Of a DNA stretch of 62,760 nt, positions 46,091 through 55,076 are shown one piece after another; the first letter of the stretch is position 1, and the number at the start of each line of letters is the position of its first letter. The stretch is from an uncultured SAR86 cluster bacterium (lineage in GTDB: Bacteria > Pseudomonadota > Gammaproteobacteria > Magnimaribacterales > TMED112): positions 1 through 62,760 of the forward strand of contig CACNDL010000005.1 in NCBI GenBank assembly GCA_902619265.1, in the 5' to 3' direction. A program made the position numbers and the translations under genes. The notes beneath the pieces were generated by a model. The model saw only the letters and a list, made by a program, of their open reading frames with translations. It did no database searches and was not told where the DNA came from.

Positions 46091-47343
46091 AAATATCAAA
46101 AATTAAATCAATTGAAGTCTTAGACTCAAGGGCCAGACCGACGCTATGTACAAGCGTCTATTTAGATGATGGTAGTATCGGACAAGCAATGGTTCCAAGT
46201 GGTGCATCTACCGGTCAGCTTGAAGCACATGAGTTGAGGGACAAAAATAATCAAAGATATGGTGGTCTGGGAGTACAAGATGCAGTAAAAAATTCTGAGG
46301 AAGCATTAAAAATTTTGAAAGATGTTTCGTCTGAAGATCAATTGTTTATTGATAACAAGCTTATTGAACTTGACGCAACAGAGAATAAATCAAAACTCGG
46401 AGCAAATGCGATCTTATCTATTTCTCTAGCTTGTGCAAGAGCAGCATCAAATTCCATGAAGATATCTTTGTATGAATACTTAAATATCATGTATAAGAGT
46501 GTATCTAACAAAAATTCCACTATGTCACTACCTGTTCCTATGCTCAACATTATGAATGGCGGATGTCACGCTAATAATAGTGTTGATATTCAAGAGTTCA
46601 TGATAATTCCATCAAACAAATTCAATTTCAAAGATGGATTAATGAAATCTGTAGAAGTTTATACGCATTTAAAAAATCTTTTAAAAGAAAAAGAGTTGAG
46701 TGTTTCTGTGGGAGATGAGGGAGGCTTTGCTCCAAATTTAAAAACGTCTGAAGAAGTTCTAGATTTAATTATTTTATCAATAGAAAGAGCAGGCTTAATT
46801 TATCTAGATGATATCTCAATTGCACTTGATTGCGCAGCATCAGAACTATTCAATAAAGATACTTACAGATTGACGGGAGAAAATAAAAAATATTCTTCAG
46901 AAGAGATGATTGTTTACATACAGTCACTAGTTGATAAGTATGAGATAAAATCAGTAGAAGACCCATTCGATGAAACAGATTGGAATGCTTGGAAAACTTT
47001 TACAAACAATAATAAGGATCTCCAAATAGTAGGAGATGACATATTTGTAACTCAAGAAAAAATACTTACAAAAGGTATAGAAAACAAAGTTGCCAATTCT
47101 ATATTAATTAAACTTAATCAAGTTGGGACATTATCAGAGACAATGCAAACAATTAGTCTTGCAAAAAACAATGGCTATAAGACGATCATATCTCACAGGT
47201 CAGGTGAGACAGAAGATAGTTTTATTGCCGATTTAGCTGTTGCTGTTGATGCTGGTCAAATTAAAACTGGTGCACCTGCAAGGTCAGATAGAACAGCTAA
47301 ATATAATCGTCTACTTCTCATCGAAGACGAACTATATCCATGA
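46087..47343 (+). CDS. eno: Enolase
   Basis: 418 residues. MVPSGASTGQLEAHELRD, NGGCHANNSVDIQEFMI, VGDEGGFAPN, SVEDPFDETDW, VGDDIFVTQ and SHRSGETEDSFIADLAV carry the metal ligands and catalytic residues. Glycolytic interconversion of 2-phosphoglycerate and PEP; PEP is also used by KdsA and MurA. ATGA junction with ftsB. Confidence 0.98.
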   Translation: MKISKIKSIEVLDSRARPTLCTSVYLDDGSIGQAMVPSGASTGQLEAHELRDKNNQRYGGLGVQDAVKNSEEALKILKDVSSEDQLFIDNKLIELDATENKSKLGANAILSISLACARAASNSMKISLYEYLNIMYKSVSNKNSTMSLPVPMLNIMNGGCHANNSVDIQEFMIIPSNKFNFKDGLMKSVEVYTHLKNLLKEKELSVSVGDEGGFAPNLKTSEEVLDLIILSIERAGLIYLDDISIALDCAASELFNKDTYRLTGENKKYSSEEMIVYIQSLVDKYEIKSVEDPFDETDWNAWKTFTNNNKDLQIVGDDIFVTQEKILTKGIENKVANSILIKLNQVGTLSETMQTISLAKNNGYKTIISHRSGETEDSFIADLAVAVDAGQIKTGAPARSDRTAKYNRLLLIEDELYP

Positions 47344-47636
47344 GCACTGCTAAAAAATTTTTTAGATATTTAGCCTTAATACTACTAATTATTATCTTAT
47401 TCAGCTTAATACGAGATATTTTTTTTGGTCAATTCAGTTTTCAGGAAAATAAAAAATTAGAAACTTTAATTGAGGAAAAAGAAGGTGAGTTGGTTAATAT
47501 CGCAGAGGAAAATGAGACACTTAAAGAAGAAATAAAATTACTCAAAAATAATGATGAGTATGTAGAGCACGTAGCAAGAGAAAATTTAGGTCTTATAAAA
47601 GAAGATGAGGAGTATATTGATGAAGAACCAGACTAA
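47340..47636 (+). CDS. ftsB: Cell division protein FtsB
   Basis: 98 residues: short cytoplasmic tail, one membrane segment (about 9-27), a periplasmic coiled coil (KLETLIEEKEGELVNIAEENETLKEE) and HVARENLGLIKEDE, the DivIC/FtsB consensus end. Located between eno and ispD as in E. coli. Forms FtsQLB with the products of ftsQ and ftsL. Confidence 0.93.
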   Translation: MSTAKKFFRYLALILLIIILFSLIRDIFFGQFSFQENKKLETLIEEKEGELVNIAEENETLKEEIKLLKNNDEYVEHVARENLGLIKEDEEYIDEEPD

Positions 47637-48756
47637 AAAAGTTTTTGCAATAATCCCATCTGCAGGCTATGGCACAAGATTTGATGCAGCTCTTCCAAAA
47701 CAGTACTTCAACATTAATGAAGAACTTATAATTGAAAAAACTATTAATCATTTTTTAGAAATTGATCAGATTGAAAAAATTATTATTCCTTTAGGTGAAC
47801 AAGACAAAATTTTTTCGAATTTGGACATTGCGAAGAATAAAAAAATTCAGACCGTGCAAGGAGGCAAAACTAGAGCTGAGTCTGTTTTGCGTGCTTTGGA
47901 AACAATCAAAGAAAACAGTCTAGTAGTTGTACATGACGCAGTTAGACCCTTTATAACTTCTGACATGATTAAAGGTCTCATAACAGATTTTGATGAAAAA
48001 ACAGATGATGCTCTTATTTTTGGAATTCCAATTTATGAAGCATTGAAAAAGATCAATCCTGAAAATTTATCTATCAAAAAAAGTGTTGATAGGAATAAAT
48101 ATTATCTAGCTCAAACACCCCAGATATGCCTTTCAAGTGTATTAAAAGAATCAATTAATTTCTGCCTAGAGGATAATTATAATCCTGGTGACGAATCTGA
48201 AGCGATAGAAAAAACTGGAGGAAAAATCCGGTTTATTCCAGGCAATAGATCAAATATAAAAATTACTGTAAAAGAAGATTTACTAAATGAAAAAATAGGT
48301 AATGGTTTTGACAGTCATCGTTTTATGCCTGGTGACGGGCTCATGATCGGTGGTTATAAAGTTCCTTGTGAACATAAATTCGATGCTCACTCAGATGGCG
48401 ACATTGTTTTACATGCATTAATTGACTCCATGCTAGGTGCGCTTGGTCTTGGAGATATAGGCACCTATTTTCCTAATACAGAAAAATGGAAAAATAGTGA
48501 AGGTGAGCATTTATTTAAATTAACCAATGAAATGATTCATGAAAAAGGGTATTCACTTAGTCAGATTGATATAATTGTTATATTGGAAGAGCCTAAATTA
48601 AATACTTTTAGAGAAAAAATAGTAGCTAGCCTGAAAAATATAACAGGTTTAGAAGAGTCTAACATTGGTTTTAAAGCAAAGACTTCTGAAAAGATGGGCT
48701 TCATTGGAAATAATGAAGGAGCAGCATGTTTTGTAATGGCTAAGTTAAAGAAATGA
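47620..48756 (+). CDS. ispDF: Bifunctional IspD-IspF isoprenoid enzyme
   Basis: 378 residues from ATG 47620, preferred over ATG 47605 because GAGGAG lies 9 bases before it. Residues 1-220 are IspD (MEP cytidylyltransferase: PSAGYGTRFDAALPKQY, VVHDAVRPF, AQTPQ). Residues 224-378 are IspF (MECDP synthase: GNGFDSHRF with D231 and H233, HSDGDIVLHAL with H265, IGFKAKTSEKMGF). The two enzymes are non-consecutive steps of the MEP pathway; their product feeds undecaprenyl carrier synthesis. They are separate genes in E. coli and most gammaproteobacteria. ATGA junction with surE. Confidence 0.96.
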   Translation: MKNQTKKVFAIIPSAGYGTRFDAALPKQYFNINEELIIEKTINHFLEIDQIEKIIIPLGEQDKIFSNLDIAKNKKIQTVQGGKTRAESVLRALETIKENSLVVVHDAVRPFITSDMIKGLITDFDEKTDDALIFGIPIYEALKKINPENLSIKKSVDRNKYYLAQTPQICLSSVLKESINFCLEDNYNPGDESEAIEKTGGKIRFIPGNRSNIKITVKEDLLNEKIGNGFDSHRFMPGDGLMIGGYKVPCEHKFDAHSDGDIVLHALIDSMLGALGLGDIGTYFPNTEKWKNSEGEHLFKLTNEMIHEKGYSLSQIDIIVILEEPKLNTFREKIVASLKNITGLEESNIGFKAKTSEKMGFIGNNEGAACFVMAKLKK

Positions 48757-49496
48757 AAATTTTACTCACAAATGACGACGGAATAGAGTCAAAAATTACA
48801 AGAGCATTATTTGAGAAGTTGCGTGAAAATCATGATGTTACTTTAATTGCACCAAAACATGACAAAAGCGGACAAGGTGCTGCTATTACTCTTAGAACTT
48901 CAATTCAGATTGAAAAGCAAGATGAAAATATTTACGCAGTTGATGGTACACCAGCTGATTGCGTATTTATGGGGCTAATGGCCATAATGAAAGACATTCC
49001 AGATATTATTGTATCAGGGATTAATAAAGGAGCTAATATGGGTGATGATGTTATTCACTCAGGAACTTTGGGAGCAGCATTTACTGGAAGAAAATTAAAA
49101 TATCCACCTATTGCAACTTCAATTTCTGGAAGATCTTTTGAATATTTTGAATCAGCGGTCTTAGCAACAGAACTTATGCTTAATTATGTTTCTGATAATT
49201 ACAATGAAAATCAGCATTCTGGATTAGTCTTCAATGTTAATATCCCAAACCTACCTTTCAATGAAATTAAGGATTTCACCTTCACACGCCTAGGCAATAG
49301 AGGAGTACCATTAGCTCCTAAATTTGACGGAGATGATAAAACAGTAAGTTATAAGATTGGAAAATCTGGAGACCCAGATGGAGACTTAAATGGCACAGAT
49401 TTCGAAGCAATTATGAATAAAAATATTTCTGTAACTCCTCTCTTTTGGGATATGACGAATCTTCAGAAAGTAAAAGGCAAATTGCCTAATGTCTAA
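48753..49496 (+). CDS. surE: 5'/3'-nucleotidase SurE
   Basis: 247 residues. LLTNDDGIES with the metal Asp pair, APKHDKSGQGAAITL, VDGTPADCVFMGL, VSGINKGANMGDDVIHSGTLGAAFTGR are diagnostic. Hydrolyses nucleoside monophosphates. truD, usually between ispF and surE, is missing. Overlaps the DUF368 gene by 8 bases. Confidence 0.97.
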   Translation: MKILLTNDDGIESKITRALFEKLRENHDVTLIAPKHDKSGQGAAITLRTSIQIEKQDENIYAVDGTPADCVFMGLMAIMKDIPDIIVSGINKGANMGDDVIHSGTLGAAFTGRKLKYPPIATSISGRSFEYFESAVLATELMLNYVSDNYNENQHSGLVFNVNIPNLPFNEIKDFTFTRLGNRGVPLAPKFDGDDKTVSYKIGKSGDPDGDLNGTDFEAIMNKNISVTPLFWDMTNLQKVKGKLPNV

Positions 49497-50223
49497 ATTT
49501 TCACATAAATTCTTTGCAGGAGTTTGCATGGGCATAGCAGAAATTACACCAGGCATTTCTGGTGCAACAATTGCCGGGTTGTTTAATGTTTACAAAGATT
49601 TTGTAACCTTTTTAAACGTTTTTAACCCTTTTAAAATAAAGCCTAATTTAAAATATTTTCTTAAAGAGATTAATTTTAACTTTATTATTCCTCTGCTTTT
49701 CGGTATGGCAATTTCGATATATTTATCTGCTTTTGCAGTAGATTATTTAAGAAAGAACTATCTTTACGAACTGAAAATTTTTCTCTCCGCAGTTATGCTT
49801 ATTGCAGTTATTAAGAATTGTGGATTTGATCAATCTTTTAAAGATTCTTTGAAATACCTTTTCGACTTTATTCTGGGATTATTGATAGCAATAGTAATTG
49901 CCTTATCTTTAGTGGAATTAGATTTTAATAATTCATTCCTTCTAGTCCTTGCAGGTCTTTTGGCTTTTGCTGCATTTCTTTTACCTGGCATTTCTGGTTC
50001 ATTAGTTCTTGTGATTCTCGGCGTGTATGGAAATGTGACGACAGCAATAAAAGATATTGATCTAATATTTTTAGCGCCCTTTATTGTTGGGATGGTGATA
50101 TCTTTTCTGGCACTTCCAGCTCAAATAATAAAGAGAATTAATGATAATGAAATCAAAACCAAAGTGTTTTTTTCTGGGCTTATATTAGGATCGATTCCTG
50201 CAGTTTGGCTACACTTGGTCTAA
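49489..50223 (+). CDS. DUF368 (PopT-like) membrane protein, putative undecaprenyl-phosphate translocase
   Basis: 244 residues, about seven membrane segments. The two half-repeats each carry a PGISG motif: [14 protein letters not shown] near residue 20 and [20 protein letters not shown] near 165. DUF368 proteins of the PopT type return undecaprenyl phosphate across the membrane in several bacteria (established family knowledge); the role here is inferred. It stands where pcm, nlpD and rpoS follow surE in relatives. Tail-to-tail overlap of 4 bases with fdxA. Confidence 0.8.
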   Translation: MSKFSHKFFAGVCMGIAEITPGISGATIAGLFNVYKDFVTFLNVFNPFKIKPNLKYFLKEINFNFIIPLLFGMAISIYLSAFAVDYLRKNYLYELKIFLSAVMLIAVIKNCGFDQSFKDSLKYLFDFILGLLIAIVIALSLVELDFNNSFLLVLAGLLAFAAFLLPGISGSLVLVILGVYGNVTTAIKDIDLIFLAPFIVGMVISFLALPAQIIKRINDNEIKTKVFFSGLILGSIPAVWLHLV

Positions 50224-50546
50224 ACTTCTTTGAGTAAGCTTAGTTTTTCTTTTTGTAGTGCGAACTTTTTAGCTTCAGGTAGCGCATCTTTTTTTTCAGA
50301 AATATTTGGCCATTCTTGAGAAAGCCTTTCATTTATTTCTATAAAAGGAATTTGATCTGGGGGTAGTTCATCTTCAGAAAAAATTGCATCTACTGGACAT
50401 TCAGGCTCACATAAACCACAGTCAATACATTCGTCAGGATTGATAACAAGGAAATTCTCTCCTTCATAAAAACAATCAACAGGACAAACCTCAACACAAT
50501 CTGTATGTTTGCATTCAATGCACGATTCGGTAACTATAAAAGCCAT
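50220..50546 (-). CDS. fdxA: 7Fe ferredoxin (FdxA type)
   Basis: 108 residues. N-terminal [14 protein letters not shown] and [16 protein letters not shown] provide the [3Fe-4S] and [4Fe-4S] ligands; the C-terminal extension ([22 protein letters not shown]) is typical of the Azotobacter FdI/FdxA group. Near recA as in Pseudomonas, where mutS and cinA lie between; these are missing. Confidence 0.95.
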   Translation of the reverse strand: MAFIVTESCIECKHTDCVEVCPVDCFYEGENFLVINPDECIDCGLCEPECPVDAIFSEDELPPDQIPFIEINERLSQEWPNISEKKDALPEAKKFALQKEKLSLLKEV

Positions 50547-50640
50547 AAAAGTATTTTACTTTAATAATAAGGTTGCAATTCATTATTAAAAGTTAAAAAA
50601 TTTATAAATACCTAGACTAAATAAAATTTATATGATCTAA

Positions 50641-50660
50641 TACTGTATATATATACACCA
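50641..50660 (+). promoter_or_regulatory. LexA (SOS) box upstream of recA
   Basis: CTGT-ATATATAT-ACAC (50643-50658) differs from the gammaproteobacterial consensus CTGT-N8-ACAG at the last base and has the preferred AT alternation. It lies 14 bases before the recA ATG, just after a TATGAT (50631-50636) that may be the -10, so LexA would block transcription. lexA itself is not in the window. Confidence 0.7.
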
Positions 50661-50671
50661 TAGGATAAAAA

Positions 50672-51649
50672 ATGGCAGATACAAAGAAACAATCTCTCGA
50701 TACAGCTTTAAAACAAATTGAAAGCCAATTTGGTAAAGGAACAATTATGAAATTAGGAACCAGGGAAACTGTTGAAGTTCCTTCGATACCAACTGGCTCT
50801 TTTGGTTTAGACAATGCTTTAGGAATTGGTGGTCTACCAAAAGGTAGAGTAGTTGAGATATATGGTCCTGAATCCTCTGGTAAAACAACTCTAACACTTC
50901 AAATTATTGCAGAATGTCAAAAAGCAGGCGGAAGTGCTGCATTTATTGATGCAGAACATGCACTAGATCCTGAATACGCAAAAGCCCTAGGAGTAGATAT
51001 TGATGAACTTCTACTATCCCAACCTGACACAGGTGAACAAGCACTAGAAGTAACTGATATGCTTGTTAAAAGCGGAAGTTTGGATGTAATTGTAGTCGAT
51101 AGCGTGGCTGCATTAGTTCCTAGAGCAGAATTAGAAGGTGACATGGGCGATTCACATGTTGGTCTTCAAGCTAGATTAATGTCCCAAGCACTTAGAAAAA
51201 TTACTGGTAGTATCCAGAAATCAAACACCTTAGTTATTTTTATAAATCAAATAAGGATGAAAATTGGTGTTATGTTCGGAAGTCCGGAAACTACTACTGG
51301 TGGAAATGCATTGAAATTTTACTCGAGTGTGAGATTAGATATAAGACGAATAGGTGCAATAAAGGACGGCGATGAAGTCGTAGGAAATGAAACAAGAGTT
51401 AAAGTGGTCAAAAATAAAATGGCACCCCCATTCAAAGTCGTAGAATTTCAGATTCTTTATGGAAAAGGTATAAATAAGAATGCTGAAATAATTGAGTTTG
51501 CTGTGAAAAAAGGAATCATAGAGAAAGCAGGTGCTTGGTACAGCTACAAAGGCGACAAAATTGGCCAAGGCATTGCTAAAACCTCTGAGTTTTTAAAAGA
51601 AAATCCTAAAGTTCTCGAAGAAATAGAAGCCTCTGTTTTAGCTGACTAA
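50672..51649 (+). CDS. recA: Recombinase RecA
   Basis: 325 residues. [14 protein letters not shown], Walker [58 protein letters not shown] and [31 protein letters not shown] are canonical. It lacks most of the acidic C-terminal tail (E. coli 353), a tail that dampens strand exchange. AGGA ribosome site at 50663-50666. Ends with a 4-base tail-to-tail overlap with the DUF885 gene. Confidence 0.99.
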   Translation: MADTKKQSLDTALKQIESQFGKGTIMKLGTRETVEVPSIPTGSFGLDNALGIGGLPKGRVVEIYGPESSGKTTLTLQIIAECQKAGGSAAFIDAEHALDPEYAKALGVDIDELLLSQPDTGEQALEVTDMLVKSGSLDVIVVDSVAALVPRAELEGDMGDSHVGLQARLMSQALRKITGSIQKSNTLVIFINQIRMKIGVMFGSPETTTGGNALKFYSSVRLDIRRIGAIKDGDEVVGNETRVKVVKNKMAPPFKVVEFQILYGKGINKNAEIIEFAVKKGIIEKAGAWYSYKGDKIGQGIAKTSEFLKENPKVLEEIEASVLAD

Positions 51650-53511
51650 CTATTCTCTTTGATGTACTGATCTACTAAAGCCTCTAAAACAGTTAGAGGC
51701 AAAATTCCATTCATCAAAACAACTGAATGAAAATCTTTAATATCAAATCTATTGCCAAGTTCTGTCTTAGCTCTTTCTCTCAGTTCCATGATTTTAATTC
51801 TTCCAATCATGTAGGAAGTTGCTTGTCCAGGCCATACTATATATCTTTCAATCTCTGATTCAGATTCACTTCTTACTTCTCCAGCATTATCCATCATGTA
51901 AATAATAGCTTCTTCTCTTGTCCATTTTTTTGAATGAAGACCGGTATCAACTACTAATCTTGCAGCTCTAAAAAGTTCTGACTGTAGAGAGCCAATCATT
52001 TCGTAAGGGTCTTTGATTAAACCTGCTTCAACTGCCAATCTTTCTGCATATAATGCCCAGCCTTCAGAAAAAGCTGAGGTTCTATATCCAAATTTATTCC
52101 ATAGAGTTTGATTTTGATTCTCTTGATTTAAGGCTATTTGCAAGTGGTGCCCAGGAACTGCTTCATGAAAAGATAGTGCTGGCATTTTAAATGTTTGTGT
52201 TGCATTAATATCATATAAATTGGCGTACCAAGCAGCCGGCCTGGATCCATCCAATGAAGAACCTTGATAATATCCTCCAGCAGCACTTTTCTCAGAAAAA
52301 ATTGGAACCCTTTTGACTACAACTTTTGCTTTTGGCAATTCATTAAAATAATCAGGAAGCATTGCATAAGTTTCATCATTAATTCTCCTGTATTCTTCAA
52401 GAATAGCTTCTCTACCTTTATCAGAGTCCTCAAATAAGAATCTTGGATCATTATTTAATTCAACAAAAAGATCAGCTAATGGTCTGTTAACGTCATAACC
52501 TTCATCTGAAAGTATCCTCTTAATTTCCGATTGAATTTCTTCAACCATTTGTAAACCTAAATTATGAATTTCATCAGCAGTTAAATCTGTTGTAGTGAAA
52601 ATTTGTAAGCGATGTTTATAGTAGTCATCACCGTTAGGTAAGCTCCATACCCCATCAAACTCTCTGGCGTTATTAGAATTTTCTTCAACCAGAATTTTTA
52701 GTTTTGCGTAAGAAGACTTAAATTTCTCAATATTATCTTTGAGGATAAGAAGCATATTTCCCCTTTTGTCATTCTCTAAATCCATTGATTCAGATGCATC
52801 TCTAAAAGTTATAAACAACGGATGTTGATCAGTTGGAGTTTCAATTAGGGAAGTAAGTTGTAATAGGGTCTTCTCATACACAAATTTTGGCGAATAGATG
52901 CCAGCTTCGGCTCTTCTTTTCTCAAATACCATGAGCTGCTCAATGGCATCTGGGATCTTTGATATACGCTTTATGTAGTCTTCTGCATCTTTCTCAGAAA
53001 CCAATTTATGAGTATCTGTCATAAAATTTACAAAACTTAAATGAGTTCCATAAAATTGTATAAAGGGACCCATATAGTATCTAAAGTTTTCAAACCCTCT
53101 TTTTTCAATATTTGCTGCAAATTTTGCTACTTCTAAGTTCAGCTTTGCTGAGTTTGGCAATTGAGTTTCGTCAAAATTATTCAACTTTTCATAATAGACA
53201 AGAAATTTTTCGTGATCTAATTCTGATTTTTCAACTGAATAATCATCTAAGTTTTCATTGTGATTTGTAAGAAAGTCTAGTTGATGTAGTCCTAAGCTGG
53301 TCAAAGTTTGAGGACTATCTAAGATAGGCTCCAAAACAGACTCATCTAGAAACTTATCAAGACTATTGGTAGCAGGTTGAGCAATACTTTTTGCAAAATC
53401 TTTAAGCATTACTTTCGCAAAAAAATTAGGGTTAAAGGAAATAGTTAATAAAAATGCAAACAGAAGCGCACCTAATAAAAAACCTCCAATTGATGTAAAA
53501 AATCGAATCAC
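51646..53511 (-). CDS. DUF885-family membrane-anchored metallo-peptidase-like protein
   Basis: 621 residues with an N-terminal membrane segment or signal ([16 protein letters not shown]) and a large helical body. [11 protein letters not shown] (HExxxGHH) followed by [18 protein letters not shown] resembles the zinc-binding arrangement of gluzincin-like DUF885 proteins; substrate is unknown in this family. Probably acts in the periplasm. Overlaps proS by 4 bases, so it is co-transcribed downstream of it. Confidence 0.8.
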   Translation of the reverse strand: MIRFFTSIGGFLLGALLFAFLLTISFNPNFFAKVMLKDFAKSIAQPATNSLDKFLDESVLEPILDSPQTLTSLGLHQLDFLTNHNENLDDYSVEKSELDHEKFLVYYEKLNNFDETQLPNSAKLNLEVAKFAANIEKRGFENFRYYMGPFIQFYGTHLSFVNFMTDTHKLVSEKDAEDYIKRISKIPDAIEQLMVFEKRRAEAGIYSPKFVYEKTLLQLTSLIETPTDQHPLFITFRDASESMDLENDKRGNMLLILKDNIEKFKSSYAKLKILVEENSNNAREFDGVWSLPNGDDYYKHRLQIFTTTDLTADEIHNLGLQMVEEIQSEIKRILSDEGYDVNRPLADLFVELNNDPRFLFEDSDKGREAILEEYRRINDETYAMLPDYFNELPKAKVVVKRVPIFSEKSAAGGYYQGSSLDGSRPAAWYANLYDINATQTFKMPALSFHEAVPGHHLQIALNQENQNQTLWNKFGYRTSAFSEGWALYAERLAVEAGLIKDPYEMIGSLQSELFRAARLVVDTGLHSKKWTREEAIIYMMDNAGEVRSESESEIERYIVWPGQATSYMIGRIKIMELRERAKTELGNRFDIKDFHSVVLMNGILPLTVLEALVDQYIKENS

Positions 53512-54779
53512 TTTTCTTCCTCCAGTCTTTGTTTTATTTCATCTATATTTAAATCTAACTTTTCATTTGTTTTCCTTATTACAAACTCAAAGCTGTTATT
53601 TGAGAAATTCTTTGGACCAATAACAATAGAAAATGGAACTCCTAATATTTCATTATCAGTAAACTTTTGGCCAGCACGTATATCTCTATCATCGAGCAAT
53701 ACATCATGACCGGCATCTTTAATTATTTGGTAAACACTTTCACACTCTTTTAAAACCTCTTCTTTCTTAGGATCAAGGCAAATAACATTCACGTGAAAAG
53801 GAGCGATTGCATAAGGCCATATTATTCCTTTGTCATCATGATTTTGTTCTATGGCTGCCGCAACTATTCTGGACACACCTATTCCATAACATCCCATGAA
53901 AGAATCTATACCCTTCCCAGATGAATCTTTAATTGATACAGACATTTTTTCGCTGTATTTTTGTCCGAGTTGAAAAATATGACCAACTTCAATACCTCTT
54001 TTAATAATTAATTTTCCTTTTCCATCTGGTGAAGGTTGTCCATCTAATTCACTCGGGTCTTTCTCGTATTCTAAAACTTCAACATTTGCAGCAAAATCAC
54101 TTGCATCGCTTATAGCCAATAAGTCTTCACCAGAGTCAGCAATAATATGAAATTCCTCACTAACATCACCACCAATATTACCAGCATCTGCTTTTACAAT
54201 TCGATAATCGAGTCCTATGTCGTCGAAAGTGCTTATGTACGCCTCCTTCATATTCTCATAACTTTTTTCCATTCCCTTTTCATCTATATCAAAGCTATAT
54301 GCATCTTTCATTAAAAACTCTCTACACCTCATAACACCGAATCTTGGACGTATTTCATCTCGAAACTTTGTTTGAATTTGATATAAATTAATAGGCAGTT
54401 CTTTGTAACTTATAGGGTAACTTCTAAATATTTCACAGATTATTTCTTCATGTGTAGGCCCTAAAACAAAGTCTCTTTCTGATCTATCTTTAAACTTCAA
54501 AAGTTCTTTACCATACTGATCAAATCTTAGTGACTCTTTCCATAGTTCAGCAGGCTGAACCATTGGCATTAGTATTTCTTGAGCTCCAAAATTGTCGAGA
54601 TTTTTTCTAACTATATTTTCTACCTTTTTCAATACTCTATATCCAATTGGCAACCAATTATAAATACCTGCAGCAGTTTTTTTTATCATGCCACTTCTAA
54701 TCATTAATTTATGGCTTATTAGTTCAGCATCTGATGGATCTTGTCTTGTAGTGGGGACGAATAATTTTGAGAAATACAC
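53508..54779 (-). CDS. proS: Prolyl-tRNA synthetase without the editing insertion
   Basis: 423 residues; the E. coli type has 572. Class II motifs: TAAGIYNWLPIGYRVL (motif 1), FRDEIRPRFGVMRCREFLMKDAYSFD (motif 2, about 139-164) and GCYGIGVSRIVAAAIEQ (motif 3, about 297-313), then an anticodon-binding domain. Only about 130 residues separate motifs 2 and 3, against about 280 in E. coli, so the INS domain that deacylates Ala-tRNA(Pro) is absent or tiny, as in many alphaproteobacterial enzymes. Starts at GTG with GGAG 6 bases upstream. Confidence 0.95.
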   Translation of the reverse strand: MYFSKLFVPTTRQDPSDAELISHKLMIRSGMIKKTAAGIYNWLPIGYRVLKKVENIVRKNLDNFGAQEILMPMVQPAELWKESLRFDQYGKELLKFKDRSERDFVLGPTHEEIICEIFRSYPISYKELPINLYQIQTKFRDEIRPRFGVMRCREFLMKDAYSFDIDEKGMEKSYENMKEAYISTFDDIGLDYRIVKADAGNIGGDVSEEFHIIADSGEDLLAISDASDFAANVEVLEYEKDPSELDGQPSPDGKGKLIIKRGIEVGHIFQLGQKYSEKMSVSIKDSSGKGIDSFMGCYGIGVSRIVAAAIEQNHDDKGIIWPYAIAPFHVNVICLDPKKEEVLKECESVYQIIKDAGHDVLLDDRDIRAGQKFTDNEILGVPFSIVIGPKNFSNNSFEFVIRKTNEKLDLNIDEIKQRLEEEK

Positions 54780-54821
54780 TATAATCTCCTGAATTAATTA
54801 TATGGTAATTTAGTAAGGAAT

Positions 54822-55076
54822 ATGCCCATTTACGAGTATTATTGCGAAGTATGTAATTCAAATTTTGAAGTTTTTCAAAAAATTAGCGAAAAACCTCTTA
54901 AAGAATGCATTAAATGTAACAAATCCTCTAAAGTGGTAAAATTACTCTCTGCTCCAGGATTTAGATTGAAAGGCAGCGGTTGGTATGAAACAGATTTTAA
55001 AGGTAAAGGTAAAAAAAACCTTCACTCCAATGATAATGGAAGTGAAAATAATAAAAAAGGACCTAACGAAAAATGA
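54822..55076 (+). CDS. FmdB-type zinc-ribbon protein
   Basis: 84 residues. MPIYEYYCEVC with C8 and C11, then ECIKCNK with C29 and C32 form a zinc ribbon; LLSAPGFRLKGSGWYETDF is the conserved end of the domain, followed by a charged, low-complexity tail. Function unknown, though the family commonly sits before aspS in gammaproteobacteria as it does here. Good AAGGA ribosome site; ATGA junction with aspS. Confidence 0.88.
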   Translation: MPIYEYYCEVCNSNFEVFQKISEKPLKECIKCNKSSKVVKLLSAPGFRLKGSGWYETDFKGKGKKNLHSNDNGSENNKKGPNEK

